This document shows, piece by piece, positions 30,589 through 39,945 of a stretch of DNA of 64,000 bases. The number at the start of each line of letters is the position of its first letter. Positions within the stretch are counted from its first letter, which is position 1. The position numbers and the translations under genes are program-made. The notes below the pieces were generated by a model that was given only the letters and a program-made list of their open reading frames with translations, made no database searches and had not been told where the DNA came from. The DNA is taken from positions 151,950 to 215,949 of the forward strand of contig JAIXOP010000015.1 of NCBI GenBank assembly GCA_027486725.1, in the 5' to 3' direction. This stretch comes from Burkholderiales bacterium. Lineage in GTDB: Bacteria > Pseudomonadota > Gammaproteobacteria > Burkholderiales > Burkholderiaceae_A.

Positions 30589-33186
30589 TTACCGCATGGT
30601 GGAACGAAGCATGGCCATTGGTGGAGCCGCCAGGACCTGCCGCAGCATCCAGAAGCCCGCCCCCACCGAGACCGCCGCGCCCAGCAGCATCCCCCAGATG
30701 GGCAGTGCAGCCCGCCACGGCAGGGCCAGATCGAAGGCCACCTGAGCAACCCAGGTGCCCAGGCCCTGCGCAAAGCTCGCGGCAATGAGTCCCGCGAGGC
30801 CCCCCGTGACCGTCAACTCGAGCAGGGCTGCCCTCAGCAGCATCGCTCGGCTCGCTCCCAACGACCGGAGCAGCCTTGCCTCGTGCTGGCGGGCTCGACG
30901 CCCCGCGAGCAGGGCTGCCCAAATCACCAGCCCTCCAGCAACCAGACTCAGCCCGAAGAGGCCCTGAATCGCCGCGACCACCTGTTGCAGGATGCCGCGC
31001 ACCTGACGGATGAGGGCATCGGCCTCGACCAGCGTGAGGCCCGGGTGGTCGCGCAGCAGCTCGTTGCCCAGCTGCATGGCCCGATCGCTCGGCACATAGA
31101 AACTGGTGATGGAGGTCCGTGCCTCCCCGCTCACCACTGCAGGACTGAGCACGAAAAAGAAGTTCACATCGAAGGAGTCCCACCGCACCTCGCGGATGCT
31201 GGTGATGGTCGCCACGATGAAGTCTCCGGCCACATCGAACCCAACCCGATCGCCGAGCTGCAGCCCCATGCTGGTGGCCAGGCCCTCCTCCACCGAGACC
31301 TCCGCCGCCGTGGGATCGAGGGGCCGCCCGGCGATCACGCGGTTGCTTGCCGGTAGGCTCGATGCATACGAGAGGTTCAGCTCCCGATCAAGAAAACGAC
31401 GGCCCCGCTCATCGGCTGCCTTCTCTGGCCCCCAGGCCTCGCCGTTGACCTCCACCAATCGGCCGCGGACCAACGGGAACAACACCGGGTTGGGAACTCC
31501 CGCGCGGGCAAGCTTTTCCAGCACGGAGGCCTCTTCTTCGGGGAGGACATTGAGCAGGAATCGATTGGGCGCATCGGGCGGGATCGTCCGGCCCCAGGCA
31601 TCCACAAGGTCTCCCCGAAGGATGACCAGCAGGAACAACGCGGCCAAGGCCACCGTGAGGCCCACCGACTGCGATGCCAAGGACGCAGCACGCCGCACAA
31701 GGCTGTGTTGCAGCGACCGCAGGGCAAAGCCCGCCCGCGGGCCCAAGGCCGAGACCATCCCAAACAATGCCCGGCCCAGGCCCCGGTAGGCGAGGATGAG
31801 TCCGACCCAGAGAATCCCCCCCAGCAGCACGAAGCCCAGGCCCAGTTGCAGCGCCAGATCCAGTCGACGGCTGCCCAGCCAGAGCAGGCCCACAGCGCCG
31901 ATGGCTGCCAGCGCGAGCACCACAACGCGCTGCCCTGCGCCTTTGGGCAGCAACAGATCATCGGGATCCCGCGGACGCAGGCTCTCCATCGCCGGAACAC
32001 GCACCGAATTCTGGACGGCAGGCCAGGCAAAGAGCAGAACCATTCCTGCCGAGAGCGCCAGGGCCTGGGCCATCGGCCAGACCGGCAGTTGCAGGATGGG
32101 GGGAAGCACGATGCCCAGGCTGCCCGCCAGCAGCAGCCCAAGGCCCCACTGGATGAGCCCACCAAGCAAGAGCCCCGCCACCGAGGCCAGCAGAACCAGC
32201 CCCACCAGGGCACGTAGCCAAAAACCTTGCAGCTCCTGTCGGCTCGCGCCGAGGGTCTTCAGCACCGCGAATCTCGGCTGCTGCGCGGCCGCCAACTGAC
32301 GGGCACCGATCAATAGGGCAGCGCTGGCAATCACCAGCGTCAGCATGCTCGTGACCGACAGAAAACTCGAGGCGCGGTTGAGGGCGGAGCGCACCTCGGG
32401 CCGAGCATCGTCCAGGGTCTCCAACTGCTCGGAGCCCTTGTTCTGAGCGAAGTATTCATCGAAGGCCGCGAGGGCCTCGGCGTCCTGGGCGGCCGAGGCG
32501 CTTGGGCCACGAACCCAGAGGCGATGCCCGATTCGGCTGCCCAGCTGAATGAGTCCGGTCTCGGCAAGATTGGCCTCGGGGATCATCAGGCGCGGCGACA
32601 GCGCCATGAAGCCCATTCCGCGATCGGGCTCAACCACGAGTTCTGCGGCCACCACAAACTGCTTGGCCCCGAGGCTCAGCGTGTCGCCCAGCCGCAGCCC
32701 AAGGCGGGCGAGCAGGGCGGGGTCAACCCAGGCCTCGCCAGAGCGAAGCGCCAGGTTCTCGGCCTCCCCCTGCCCCGTGCGCAGGCGGACCACGCCGCGC
32801 ATGGGATACGAGGGCCCGACCGCCTTTACTGATACGAGGGCAAAGCCATCGCCCGCCGTGACGGTGCTTGGGAAGGAGGCCCCCCGCTCGGCCCGCAGCC
32901 CCAAGGACTCGGCGGCCTCCATCCAGTGCGGATCGATGGGGGCATCGGAGGTGATGAGCCGGTCTGCCCCCAAGGCCGCCTGTGCATCGCCCAAGAGCGC
33001 CTGCTCGACCCGACCCGCCAGAATTGACACGGCCGAAATGGAGGCCACCGACAAGAAGATGGACATCCCCATCAAGACCGCTGCCCCAGTGCGCAGCTCG
33101 CGGCCCAAAAAACGCGACAGTGGATTGCGTGGCGTGGCCGAACGCCACGCCGATGCCGAGGAAAACAGAAACGACTTAGACAGCAC
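30589..33186 (-). CDS. ABC export permease, large FtsX/YbbP-like
   Basis: Third permease of the ABC operon, about 865 residues. It resembles E. coli YbbP: an N-terminal helix (GAAVLMGMSIFLSVASISAVSIL), a periplasmic domain, a block of helices in the middle, a second periplasmic domain, and a final FtsX-type four-helix unit with ARLLRSLGASRAMLLR. GTG 33186 is taken as the start because GGAGG lies 6 nt upstream; it overlaps the previous gene by 11 bp. YbbP-type proteins usually pair with a LolD-like ATPase, which this operon also supplies. Substrate unknown; lipid, lipoprotein or toxin export are all possible. Confidence 0.85.
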   Translation of the reverse strand: MLSKSFLFSSASAWRSATPRNPLSRFLGRELRTGAAVLMGMSIFLSVASISAVSILAGRVEQALLGDAQAALGADRLITSDAPIDPHWMEAAESLGLRAERGASFPSTVTAGDGFALVSVKAVGPSYPMRGVVRLRTGQGEAENLALRSGEAWVDPALLARLGLRLGDTLSLGAKQFVVAAELVVEPDRGMGFMALSPRLMIPEANLAETGLIQLGSRIGHRLWVRGPSASAAQDAEALAAFDEYFAQNKGSEQLETLDDARPEVRSALNRASSFLSVTSMLTLVIASAALLIGARQLAAAQQPRFAVLKTLGASRQELQGFWLRALVGLVLLASVAGLLLGGLIQWGLGLLLAGSLGIVLPPILQLPVWPMAQALALSAGMVLLFAWPAVQNSVRVPAMESLRPRDPDDLLLPKGAGQRVVVLALAAIGAVGLLWLGSRRLDLALQLGLGFVLLGGILWVGLILAYRGLGRALFGMVSALGPRAGFALRSLQHSLVRRAASLASQSVGLTVALAALFLLVILRGDLVDAWGRTIPPDAPNRFLLNVLPEEEASVLEKLARAGVPNPVLFPLVRGRLVEVNGEAWGPEKAADERGRRFLDRELNLSYASSLPASNRVIAGRPLDPTAAEVSVEEGLATSMGLQLGDRVGFDVAGDFIVATITSIREVRWDSFDVNFFFVLSPAVVSGEARTSITSFYVPSDRAMQLGNELLRDHPGLTLVEADALIRQVRGILQQVVAAIQGLFGLSLVAGGLVIWAALLAGRRARQHEARLLRSLGASRAMLLRAALLELTVTGGLAGLIAASFAQGLGTWVAQVAFDLALPWRAALPIWGMLLGAAVSVGAGFWMLRQVLAAPPMAMLRSTMR

Positions 33187-34336
33187 GCAGTGCCTCCACA
33201 ATGGTGACGCGCGATGCACGAATGGCGGGAAGCATTCCCCCAATCACACCCATCGCGATGGAAAACGCCAGAGCCTGACCCACCACCGAGGCAGTCAGGG
33301 TGAACCCAAACGAGAGCTCCGAAAAGCTCTGGAAGTTGGTGGTCGAGAACTGAAGGTTGGAAAAGCCGCTGGCGATGATCACCCCCACCACACCGCCCAC
33401 CAGCGACAAGAAAACGCTCTCCATCAGGAAGGCCAGCAGGATGTCGGTGCGCTGAAAGCCCAACGCCCGCAGCGTGCCGATCTCGGCGGTGCGCGTTGCA
33501 ACGGCCGACTGCATGGTGATGGTCGCCCCGATCACCGCCCCAATGGAAAAGATCACGGTGAGCGAGAGGCCCAAAATCCGAATGAATCTGGACAAGGACT
33601 CGCTTTGATCGGAATAGAACTGCTGCTCGGGCTTGGCCTGCACTGTCAGGCGCGGGTCAGTCCTCAGCCGATCAATGAACTGCTGGGCCAGGGCCGGGTC
33701 GACAAGGCGCACAATGATCGAGGAGTAATTGACCCGACGAAAGCTCTGCATCAACACATCGGCATCGGCCCAGACCTCCGAATCAAAGCCGCTCGCGCCG
33801 CCATCGAAGATGCCCACGACCTGCCAGCTCTGACCACCAAACCGGATCTGTCCGCCAAGGTCGAGGCCCTGAAACTGCCGCGCAGCCGCACTGCCCACAA
33901 TGAGTTCATTGGCCCCAGGCCGAACCGCCCGACCATCGATGATCTGAATCTGCCGACGCAGGCCAACCCCCAGGGGGGTTGTGCCGCGGACCACCAGATT
34001 GCTCGGACGCCCAGTGCTGCGCTTTTTCAAATTCACCAGCACCAGGGCCTCGCGCGAGGCCTGCGACTCACCCAGATTCATGACCTCGGGCTGCTGCACG
34101 ATGATGTTGGCCTGAGTGCGGTCGATGGAGCTCTGAACCTCGCTGGCTGACCCCTGCCGGGTGATGACCACATTGTCGGCCTCGCCCGTGCCGACCAGGG
34201 TCTCCTTCAATCCGGCATCGAGCATGAGCACCGAGGCAAAGACCGTGACCACCAGCGCCATGCCCGAGGCGGTGAGGATGGTGGTGATGCGCCGCACCCA
34301 GAGATTGCGAAAGCTGTACGCCAGAGGAATGGCCAT
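33176..34336 (-). CDS. ABC export permease, MacB/FtsX-type
   Basis: 386-residue inner-membrane permease. One N-terminal helix (TTILTASGMALVVTVFASVLML) is followed by a large periplasmic domain (about 45-260) and three C-terminal helices in the FtsX fold, with the coupling segment TAEIGTLRALGFQRTDILLAFL. The stop of the preceding permease falls on its first base. Length and layout are close to that gene, so the two probably form a heterodimer, as LolC/LolE do. Confidence 0.88.
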   Translation of the reverse strand: MAIPLAYSFRNLWVRRITTILTASGMALVVTVFASVLMLDAGLKETLVGTGEADNVVITRQGSASEVQSSIDRTQANIIVQQPEVMNLGESQASREALVLVNLKKRSTGRPSNLVVRGTTPLGVGLRRQIQIIDGRAVRPGANELIVGSAAARQFQGLDLGGQIRFGGQSWQVVGIFDGGASGFDSEVWADADVLMQSFRRVNYSSIIVRLVDPALAQQFIDRLRTDPRLTVQAKPEQQFYSDQSESLSRFIRILGLSLTVIFSIGAVIGATITMQSAVATRTAEIGTLRALGFQRTDILLAFLMESVFLSLVGGVVGVIIASGFSNLQFSTTNFQSFSELSFGFTLTASVVGQALAFSIAMGVIGGMLPAIRASRVTIVEALRAV

Positions 34337-35496
34337 CAGGCGATCGCTCTCAAGCCATCGACAATGCGGATGCGATATGCCTTGATGGCGGGGGCCACCG
34401 CCGCCACCAGGCCAGTGAGCACGGCGGCTGCGATCTGCATGCCCACGGTCTCAGACGAGACCTCAAAACTGCGGAACAAGGTGCCGGTGGCCGAGTGAAA
34501 CGCATCGGAGGCGGGGAAGGTCAGGGCAATGCCCACCGCGCCCCCAAGGGCCGCCAGCAGCACAGACTCGGCCGAAATCAGGCCCGCAACGAAGCTGGGC
34601 GAAAAGCCCAGGGCCTTCAAGGTCGCGTACTCGCTTGTCCGCTCGCGGGCAGTCATTGCCATGGTGTTGGCCATCACCGCCATGATGATCAGGATCACCA
34701 CAAACGAGACCGCACGAATGGCCAGCACGATGGTCTCGATCATGGACACAAAGCCCAGCTGAAATGCCTGTTCGGTCTCGGTCAGGGTCTCTTTGGGCGA
34801 ATTGGAGAAGATGCCATCAATGGCCAGGGACACCTCGGCGGCCCGCGATGGGTCAGAAATCTTGGTGATGAAGACCCCGACCGAGTCGGCCTCGCGATTC
34901 AGGGGCCGCTTCTTCATGTCCTCGTTGAGGTAGCTCCAGTGAAAGTACATCTGACGCGTGTCGGTGGTCTCCTCGGCGCCATCGAAAATCCCCGCAACCA
35001 AGAACTGCCAATTGCCCGGAAAGACCGTGCCGCGCAGATTGATGATGTCGCCGGGAGCAAAGCCATGCTCCTCGGCCAGCCTGCGGCCCACCACCGCAGA
35101 CCTGGGGTCCCGCTGAAAGACCCGATAGGTGGCCTCGTCCATCACGAACTCGGGGTAGATCTGGAAGTAGGTGTCGACATCGACCGCAAACTGCGGAAAG
35201 AAGCTGCGCGTGTCCTTGTAGACCCCACCAAACCACCGCGAGTAACTGATGGCCTCCACCCCATCGACCCCTCGGATGCGTTCCTCATAGGACTTGGGCA
35301 AAGGAAACACCAGTGAAATGGCGCTTCGGGTGATCAGGCGAGCCTTGGATGCGCTCTCGGCGCCCGAGTACCAGGCCTCCACGACCGTCGACAGCAGGCC
35401 AAAGGCGAGCACCGAAATGGCAAGACCAATCAAGGTGAGGAGGGATCGACTGGAATTGCGCCACAGATTGAGCGCAATCAAGCGGGCAATCAGCAC
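34336..35496 (-). CDS. ABC export permease, MacB/FtsX-type
   Basis: 386-residue permease with the same plan as its neighbour: one N-terminal helix (LLTLIGLAISVLAFGLLSTVV), a periplasmic domain, then three helices with the coupling segment TSEYATLKALGFSPSFVAGLI. Translation starts at GTG, overlapping the ATPase stop by seven bases. Sequence identity to the next permease is limited, so it is an old duplication and not a recent one. Confidence 0.88.
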   Translation of the reverse strand: MLIARLIALNLWRNSSRSLLTLIGLAISVLAFGLLSTVVEAWYSGAESASKARLITRSAISLVFPLPKSYEERIRGVDGVEAISYSRWFGGVYKDTRSFFPQFAVDVDTYFQIYPEFVMDEATYRVFQRDPRSAVVGRRLAEEHGFAPGDIINLRGTVFPGNWQFLVAGIFDGAEETTDTRQMYFHWSYLNEDMKKRPLNREADSVGVFITKISDPSRAAEVSLAIDGIFSNSPKETLTETEQAFQLGFVSMIETIVLAIRAVSFVVILIIMAVMANTMAMTARERTSEYATLKALGFSPSFVAGLISAESVLLAALGGAVGIALTFPASDAFHSATGTLFRSFEVSSETVGMQIAAAVLTGLVAAVAPAIKAYRIRIVDGLRAIA

Positions 35497-36164
35497 GGCG
35501 CCGACTCCAGCTGACCTTTTTCCAAGTGAATGATGGCCCGGGCGGCCTCCGCGGCCTTCGGATCGTGGGTGACCATCAGGATGGTCTTGCCGGACTCCCG
35601 ATGGAGGCGCTGCAGCATGGCAAGGATCTCAGTGGCCGACTGCCGATCGAGGTCTCCGGTGGGCTCATCGGCCACGATGAGATCGGGGTCGGTGATCAGC
35701 GCCCGAGCAATCGCCACCCGCTGCTGCTGTCCGCCCGAGAGCTCGTTGGGCGTATGCCCCATGCGGTCTGCAAGGCCCACCGCAGTCAGCGCATGGACCA
35801 CACGGCGGTGGCGCTCTGCCCGCGGCAGATCCGTCAGCTGCAGGGGGAGCGCGACGTTTTCATAAGCGGTGAGCACGGGGATCAGGTTGTAGAACTGAAA
35901 AATGAAGCCCACATGCTTTGCCCGCCAACGGGCCAGCTCGGCGTCGGAGAGCGTGGAGATGTCGATGCCCGAGATGATGATGTTGCCCTCGCTGGGTCGG
36001 TCGATGCCCGCGATGAGATTGAGCAGGGTGCTTTTGCCCGACCCCGAGGGCCCCATCAGGGCAAGGAAGTCTCCCTCGGCAATCTTCAGATCAATGCCCT
36101 CGAGGACCGTGAGCGTCTGGTCCCCTCGGATGTAGCGCTTGGCGACGTTGCGCAGCTCAATCAC
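35490..36164 (-). CDS. ABC exporter ATPase, LolD/MacB type
   Basis: 224-residue ATPase that drives the permeases encoded after it. It has Walker [10 protein letters not shown] (about 38-46), the Q-loop phrase [18 protein letters not shown] typical of the LolD/MacB/FtsE group, signature [15 protein letters not shown] and Walker [13 protein letters not shown]. The ATG overlaps the adaptor stop by four bases (ATGA). Confidence 0.95.
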   Translation of the reverse strand: MIELRNVAKRYIRGDQTLTVLEGIDLKIAEGDFLALMGPSGSGKSTLLNLIAGIDRPSEGNIIISGIDISTLSDAELARWRAKHVGFIFQFYNLIPVLTAYENVALPLQLTDLPRAERHRRVVHALTAVGLADRMGHTPNELSGGQQQRVAIARALITDPDLIVADEPTGDLDRQSATEILAMLQRLHRESGKTILMVTHDPKAAEAARAIIHLEKGQLESAPC

Positions 36165-37306
36165 TTGGTCGCAACCCGCACGGACTGGCCGTCGCGCATG
36201 TCGACCGAAGGCTCCATCACCAGCCGGTCTCCAACCTCGAGGCCCTCCACCCGCACCACAGTCTGGGTGGAATCGGCGCTCGGCATCTGAGCCTTGGGGA
36301 TGGCCAGAGCCTGGAGTCGATCGTTGGCCACACGAAAGACCGTGCCGCTGCCATCCGCCTCGAGGCGAATCGCGCGGCGCACTGCTGCCGTGTATGGCTT
36401 CTTGTCTTCATCGCGCAGAGGGCGAGAGAGAAACACCACCTTGGCCGACATGTCGGGCAGGACCCTGGGATCGATGGCATCGAAGCTGACCTTGACCAGG
36501 CGGGTGGCCTTGGCCCGGTCGATGGTTGGCACCATCCGGGCCACCGACCCGGCAAAGCGGGTCTCGGGAATTGCATCGAGGCCGATCTCCACCGGCTGGC
36601 CCACGGAGATTTTGGCGAGGCTCGATTCGGAGACATCGGTCTCGACCTCGAGGGTGCTCATGTCGGCGAGGGTGACCACCGCGCCCTTGCTGTCGGCGGC
36701 ATTGGAGAACGGCGTGATGTTGTCACCCACATTGGCGCTCTTGGTGAGCACGACCCCATCGAAGGGCGCTCGAATTTCGGATTGGGAGAGCGCGGCCTCG
36801 GCCACGCGCGTGGCGGCCTCGGCGGCGCGGACCTGTGCCCTGGCCTTGGCGTAGCGGGCCTGGGCGGCGTCGTGGGCCGCCTGGGAAATGAAGGATTGCG
36901 CCAGCAGGCTGGCGGCGCGATCGGCCTCACGCTTGGCGTCATCGCGCTCGGCCTGGGCCAGACCGACCTGGGCCTGGGCCTGCTGGAGGCTGGCGCGCAG
37001 CTCCGCGTTTTCCAGGCGGGCAATCAGCTCTCCGGCCTTCACCACACTGCCTTCGGCCACGCCCAGCCATTCCAGCCGGCCCTGCGCTCGGGTGGAGACG
37101 GCAGCCTTGCGCTGCGCCACCACATAACCTGAGGCATTGAGCACGGAGAGTTCCTGGGATGGATAGGCAAGCACCGCGGTGCCCACGGACACCTCGGTGG
37201 GGCGGCCCCACTGGGCCGCAACGATCAGGCCTCCGGCCACCAGGGCGCCGAGCACCAGCCAGCGGACCTTGGGGGAGAGGGCTTTCCATTGTTCGGCCAG
37301 AGGCAT
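36161..37306 (-). CDS. ABC exporter periplasmic adaptor (MacA/HlyD-like)
   Basis: Membrane-fusion subunit of 381 residues, first in the operon. One N-terminal membrane anchor (VRWLVLGALVAGGLIVAAQ) is followed by a lipoyl half motif, a long Ala/Gln/Arg-rich helical hairpin (about 100-165), the other lipoyl half (IRAPFDGVVLTKSANVGD) and barrel domains. ATG 37306 has AAAGGA upstream; an in-frame ATG at 37345 adds 13 basic residues and cannot be ruled out. A divergent dienelactone hydrolase gene starts 117 bp away. Confidence 0.88.
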   Translation of the reverse strand: MPLAEQWKALSPKVRWLVLGALVAGGLIVAAQWGRPTEVSVGTAVLAYPSQELSVLNASGYVVAQRKAAVSTRAQGRLEWLGVAEGSVVKAGELIARLENAELRASLQQAQAQVGLAQAERDDAKREADRAASLLAQSFISQAAHDAAQARYAKARAQVRAAEAATRVAEAALSQSEIRAPFDGVVLTKSANVGDNITPFSNAADSKGAVVTLADMSTLEVETDVSESSLAKISVGQPVEIGLDAIPETRFAGSVARMVPTIDRAKATRLVKVSFDAIDPRVLPDMSAKVVFLSRPLRDEDKKPYTAAVRRAIRLEADGSGTVFRVANDRLQALAIPKAQMPSADSTQTVVRVEGLEVGDRLVMEPSVDMRDGQSVRVATK

Positions 37307-37423
37307 TCGGGGGTTCCTTTGAGTTCTTCTTTTGGGTTCGAGCACGCCCAGACTCTGTGGGTCTATTTGTCATGTCGCCTTGAGACACTATCAGAGGCAA
37401 ACAAACCCTCGAGGAGATCCCCC

Positions 37424-38131
37424 ATGAGCAATTCAAAAACCAACTGGCTCGCCATTCCCACCCACGACGGCAAGTCGATGGATGCCTACGTTGCCCTCCC
37501 GCCCACGGGCTCGGGACCGGCCGTGGTCATCATTCAAGAAATCTTTGGCGTGAACGAGCACATCCGTGCCGTTGCCGACCAGTACGCCGCCGATGGCTTC
37601 GTCGCCATCGCTCCCGACCTCTTCCATCGGACGCAGGCCCACATTGAGCTGGCCTATGACCAGGAGGGCTTCCAAAAAGGTCTCGACCTGCTTGGCGGCC
37701 TCAACTTTGACCTTGCGGTGGCCGATCTGGCCTCGACCGTGAAGGCTGCTCGGGGCCACTCGGCAGTGACCGGCAAGGTCGGCAGCGTTGGCTTTTGCAT
37801 GGGCGGACTGCTCTCGTACCTTGCTGCTGCCAAGGCTGGCGTTGACTCGGCCGTGTGCTACTACGGCGGCGGAATCCACACCCAGCTGGACCTGGTCAAA
37901 GACATCCGCGTGCCCATCCTTTTGCAGTTTGCCGCCAAGGACGGATTCATCCCGCCCGAGGCCATTGCCGCAGTGCAAACAGCGTTTGCCGGCAAGGCTC
38001 AGGCCGAGGTTGTGGTCCACCCGAATGTGGACCATGGCTTCAACTGCTGGCGCCGCCCGAGCTGGGACGCTGGCACGGCCGTGCGCGCCCGCGGACTGAG
38101 CCTGAGCCACCTCGGCAAGACCCTGTTCTGA
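37424..38131 (+). CDS. Dienelactone hydrolase family protein
   Basis: Cytoplasmic alpha/beta hydrolase of 235 residues. The Cys-Asp-His triad expected of the family is visible as Cys125 (GFCMGG), Asp173 (KDGFIPP) and His204 (NVDHGF), with Glu39 (IIQEIFGV) near the active site. GAGGAG lies 7 nt before the ATG. True dienelactone hydrolases work in chloroaromatic breakdown, but no such pathway is nearby, so this is more likely a general carboxymethylenebutenolidase-like enzyme. Confidence 0.9.
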   Translation: MSNSKTNWLAIPTHDGKSMDAYVALPPTGSGPAVVIIQEIFGVNEHIRAVADQYAADGFVAIAPDLFHRTQAHIELAYDQEGFQKGLDLLGGLNFDLAVADLASTVKAARGHSAVTGKVGSVGFCMGGLLSYLAAAKAGVDSAVCYYGGGIHTQLDLVKDIRVPILLQFAAKDGFIPPEAIAAVQTAFAGKAQAEVVVHPNVDHGFNCWRRPSWDAGTAVRARGLSLSHLGKTLF

Positions 38132-38215
38132 ACCCCCGGGGCCGCAGCGGTGGTGTAAAAATTTCTGAGGTGGAAAGGCGTTGGTTCTGAATTTCCTTCC
38201 ATAGGTTCGTTTACA

Positions 38216-38247
38216 TGTTAAAAATCCTTAAATGTCGATTTTTAACA
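38216..38247 (+). promoter_or_regulatory. 11-bp perfect inverted repeat upstream of repeat lipoprotein
   Basis: TGTTAAAAATC, a 10-nt centre and GATTTTTAACA form a perfect 11-bp inverted repeat 43 bp before the lipoprotein ATG, in an AT-rich 159-bp gap. No T-run follows, so it is not a standard terminator. It could be a 5'-leader hairpin or an operator. Confidence 0.45.
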
Positions 38248-38290
38248 GCGCCGACCCGTTCGGCAAACGCCAACCCTGCAAGGAAATCTC

Positions 38291-39478
38291 ATGATGCAAC
38301 GCCCGATCGCCCATCCCACTGCCGTCCGCGGCACCCTCACCCCAGCCTCGTCCGCCGCCCCGACGCCACTGCGCGCTCTGTCCGTGGGCATGGCGCTCAC
38401 CCTATCGCTGCTGGCCTCGGGCTGTAGCCTCAGCGGGTCATCGGACCTGTTTGGCACGAGTTCCAGCGGATCCGGTGGTGGGACGGGCGGGACCGGGGGC
38501 AACGGCACTGGAACCGGAACCAGTGCGGTGAGCACCAGCCCGACCGGCCTCGCCAGCACGGGCGATGGGTTGGGCAATGTGGTGGTGGAGCTCGGTGGCA
38601 CGCTCAACGAGCTGGGCTCGGTGGCGGGCATGGTCCCAGGCGACACCGGAGCCGCGCTGAACACCACCGTCACCAGCATTGGAAACAATGTTCAATCGCT
38701 CGGAGGCGCCTTGGGCGAGGGCCTGGGCGCGCTGGGCACCGATGCCAACGCGATCGAGCCGATTCTGGTCGGCGTCGCCCAGACCGTCATCAATCTGGAG
38801 AGCACCACGAGCTCTGTGGCCCCGCTCGTGGCCTCCCTCACCTCCGAGGGTTCGCCCCTGGCACCGCTGAACCCGGTGGTGCAGCCGCTCGCCCAAGGCC
38901 TGGATGCCGTGCTCACTCCCGTTGGAGGTGCGGTGGTCGAAATTGGCACGCAGCTCTCGGGTGCCATCACCTCCGATCAGGGCCAGCAGCTCACGAGCAC
39001 CCTGTCGGGCGTGGTGAATCAGGTCAACACTGGAGTCTCATCGGTCACCACCACCCTGGGTGAGGCCGGACTCAACCAGGTCACCACCCCCGTGCTGACC
39101 ACCGTCAACGATGGCCTATCGGCCCTCGGCGGTGCGCTCACCGACTCGGGCGCTCCGGTCGTCAGTGGCTTGGGCCAGACCGTGACCTCCCTGGGCCAGA
39201 CGGTGGAGGGCCTCAATACCCTCTTTGTCGCAACCCCGACCTCGGGCACCGGCAGCACTGGCGGATCGAGCGCCCTGCCCGGCCTTCCTGCTCTTCCGGG
39301 CACCGATGCCCTTGCTCCGGTCACCGGTGCGCTTGCGCCAGTGACGGGCGCCCTAGCCCCCGTGACAGGGGCGCTTGCCCCAGTGACTGGAGCGCTCGGG
39401 TCGGTGCCGGTCTTGGGTGGAGTCGTGGGTGGGCTGACCGGCGGACTAACGGGAAGCCTCGGTGGAACTCCCCGCTAG
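38291..39478 (+). CDS. Secreted lipoprotein with C-terminal ALAPVTG repeats
   Basis: Putative surface lipoprotein of 395 residues, function unknown. The signal peptide ends in the lipobox LASGC (Cys near 45). A Gly/Ser/Thr-rich linker (about 50-85) follows, then a long Thr/Val/Gly-rich region predicted as helix or coil of repetitive amphipathic character. Near the C-terminus ALAPVTG occurs four times in a row (about 350-380), followed by GGL(T) units. The motif is shared with the 17.3-kb lipoprotein. ATG 38291 has AAGGAAA upstream; ATG 38294 is in frame. Confidence 0.72.
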   Translation: MMQRPIAHPTAVRGTLTPASSAAPTPLRALSVGMALTLSLLASGCSLSGSSDLFGTSSSGSGGGTGGTGGNGTGTGTSAVSTSPTGLASTGDGLGNVVVELGGTLNELGSVAGMVPGDTGAALNTTVTSIGNNVQSLGGALGEGLGALGTDANAIEPILVGVAQTVINLESTTSSVAPLVASLTSEGSPLAPLNPVVQPLAQGLDAVLTPVGGAVVEIGTQLSGAITSDQGQQLTSTLSGVVNQVNTGVSSVTTTLGEAGLNQVTTPVLTTVNDGLSALGGALTDSGAPVVSGLGQTVTSLGQTVEGLNTLFVATPTSGTGSTGGSSALPGLPALPGTDALAPVTGALAPVTGALAPVTGALAPVTGALGSVPVLGGVVGGLTGGLTGSLGGTPR

Positions 39479-39745
39479 CTTGCGCGACAGGGCCAGGGCC
39501 TCCTCCAGGGAGGCGCCTGGCATCACTGCAAACAGATAGCAAAACAGGGTTTCGAGGGTGACCCCCGGAACCCCAGCCTCCAGCCGACGCAGCGAATTGC
39601 GGCTGATCCCCCCGACAATCACGAGATGCTGATGGCTGATGCCCTTGGCCTTGCGCAGGACGCGCAGAGATTGCGCAAGTCGGGCGACTCCGGCACGGGG
39701 GCTCCATGACGAATCGGGGGATAGGTCAAATTCGGTCTGTCGCAT
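39446..39745 (-). CDS. XRE-type helix-turn-helix protein
   Basis: Small DNA-binding protein of 99 residues. Residues about 20-75 form a lambda-Cro/XRE domain (LAQSLRVLRKAKGISHQHLV, then G-I-S-R-N-S-L-R-R-L-E-A-G). The start at 39745 is set by the domain position; the open frame extends upstream without a ribosome site. The 3' end overlaps the convergent lipoprotein gene by 33 bp. Target unknown; it may bind the tandem repeats upstream of the next gene. Confidence 0.65.
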   Translation of the reverse strand: MRQTEFDLSPDSSWSPRAGVARLAQSLRVLRKAKGISHQHLVIVGGISRNSLRRLEAGVPGVTLETLFCYLFAVMPGASLEEALALSRKLAGSSTEASR

Positions 39746-39843
39746 GCGCCCGATCGTAGAAAAAGGGCATCTCACGATCAATCCGTGCAGGTTGCCGATG
39801 TTAAGGAGCCTGACAGGGCCAACCGGCGTCTTGGGCAACGGCA

Positions 39844-39893
39844 CATCGATCCTTCAACGGCGCATCGATCCTTCAACGACGCCTCAATCCTTC
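39844..39893. repeat. Tandem 19-bp direct repeats
   Basis: CATCGATCCTTCAACGGCG (39844-39862) is repeated as CATCGATCCTTCAACGACG (39863-39881), and a degraded third copy CCTCAATCCTTC follows (39882-39893). The array lies in the 200-bp gap between the divergent XRE and WYL regulator genes and could be a set of operator sites. Confidence 0.7.
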
Positions 39894-39945
39894 TCTTGAA
39901 ATATCTGCTCCAATGCCTCTCTGCTGTCCTTCCAGAGAGAGCCGC

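Noticed and set aside
39300..39400. Possible CRISPR-like or satellite array in the ALAPVTG region
   Set aside because: The 24-base periodicity is in frame and encodes peptide repeats; there are no spacers of unique sequence.
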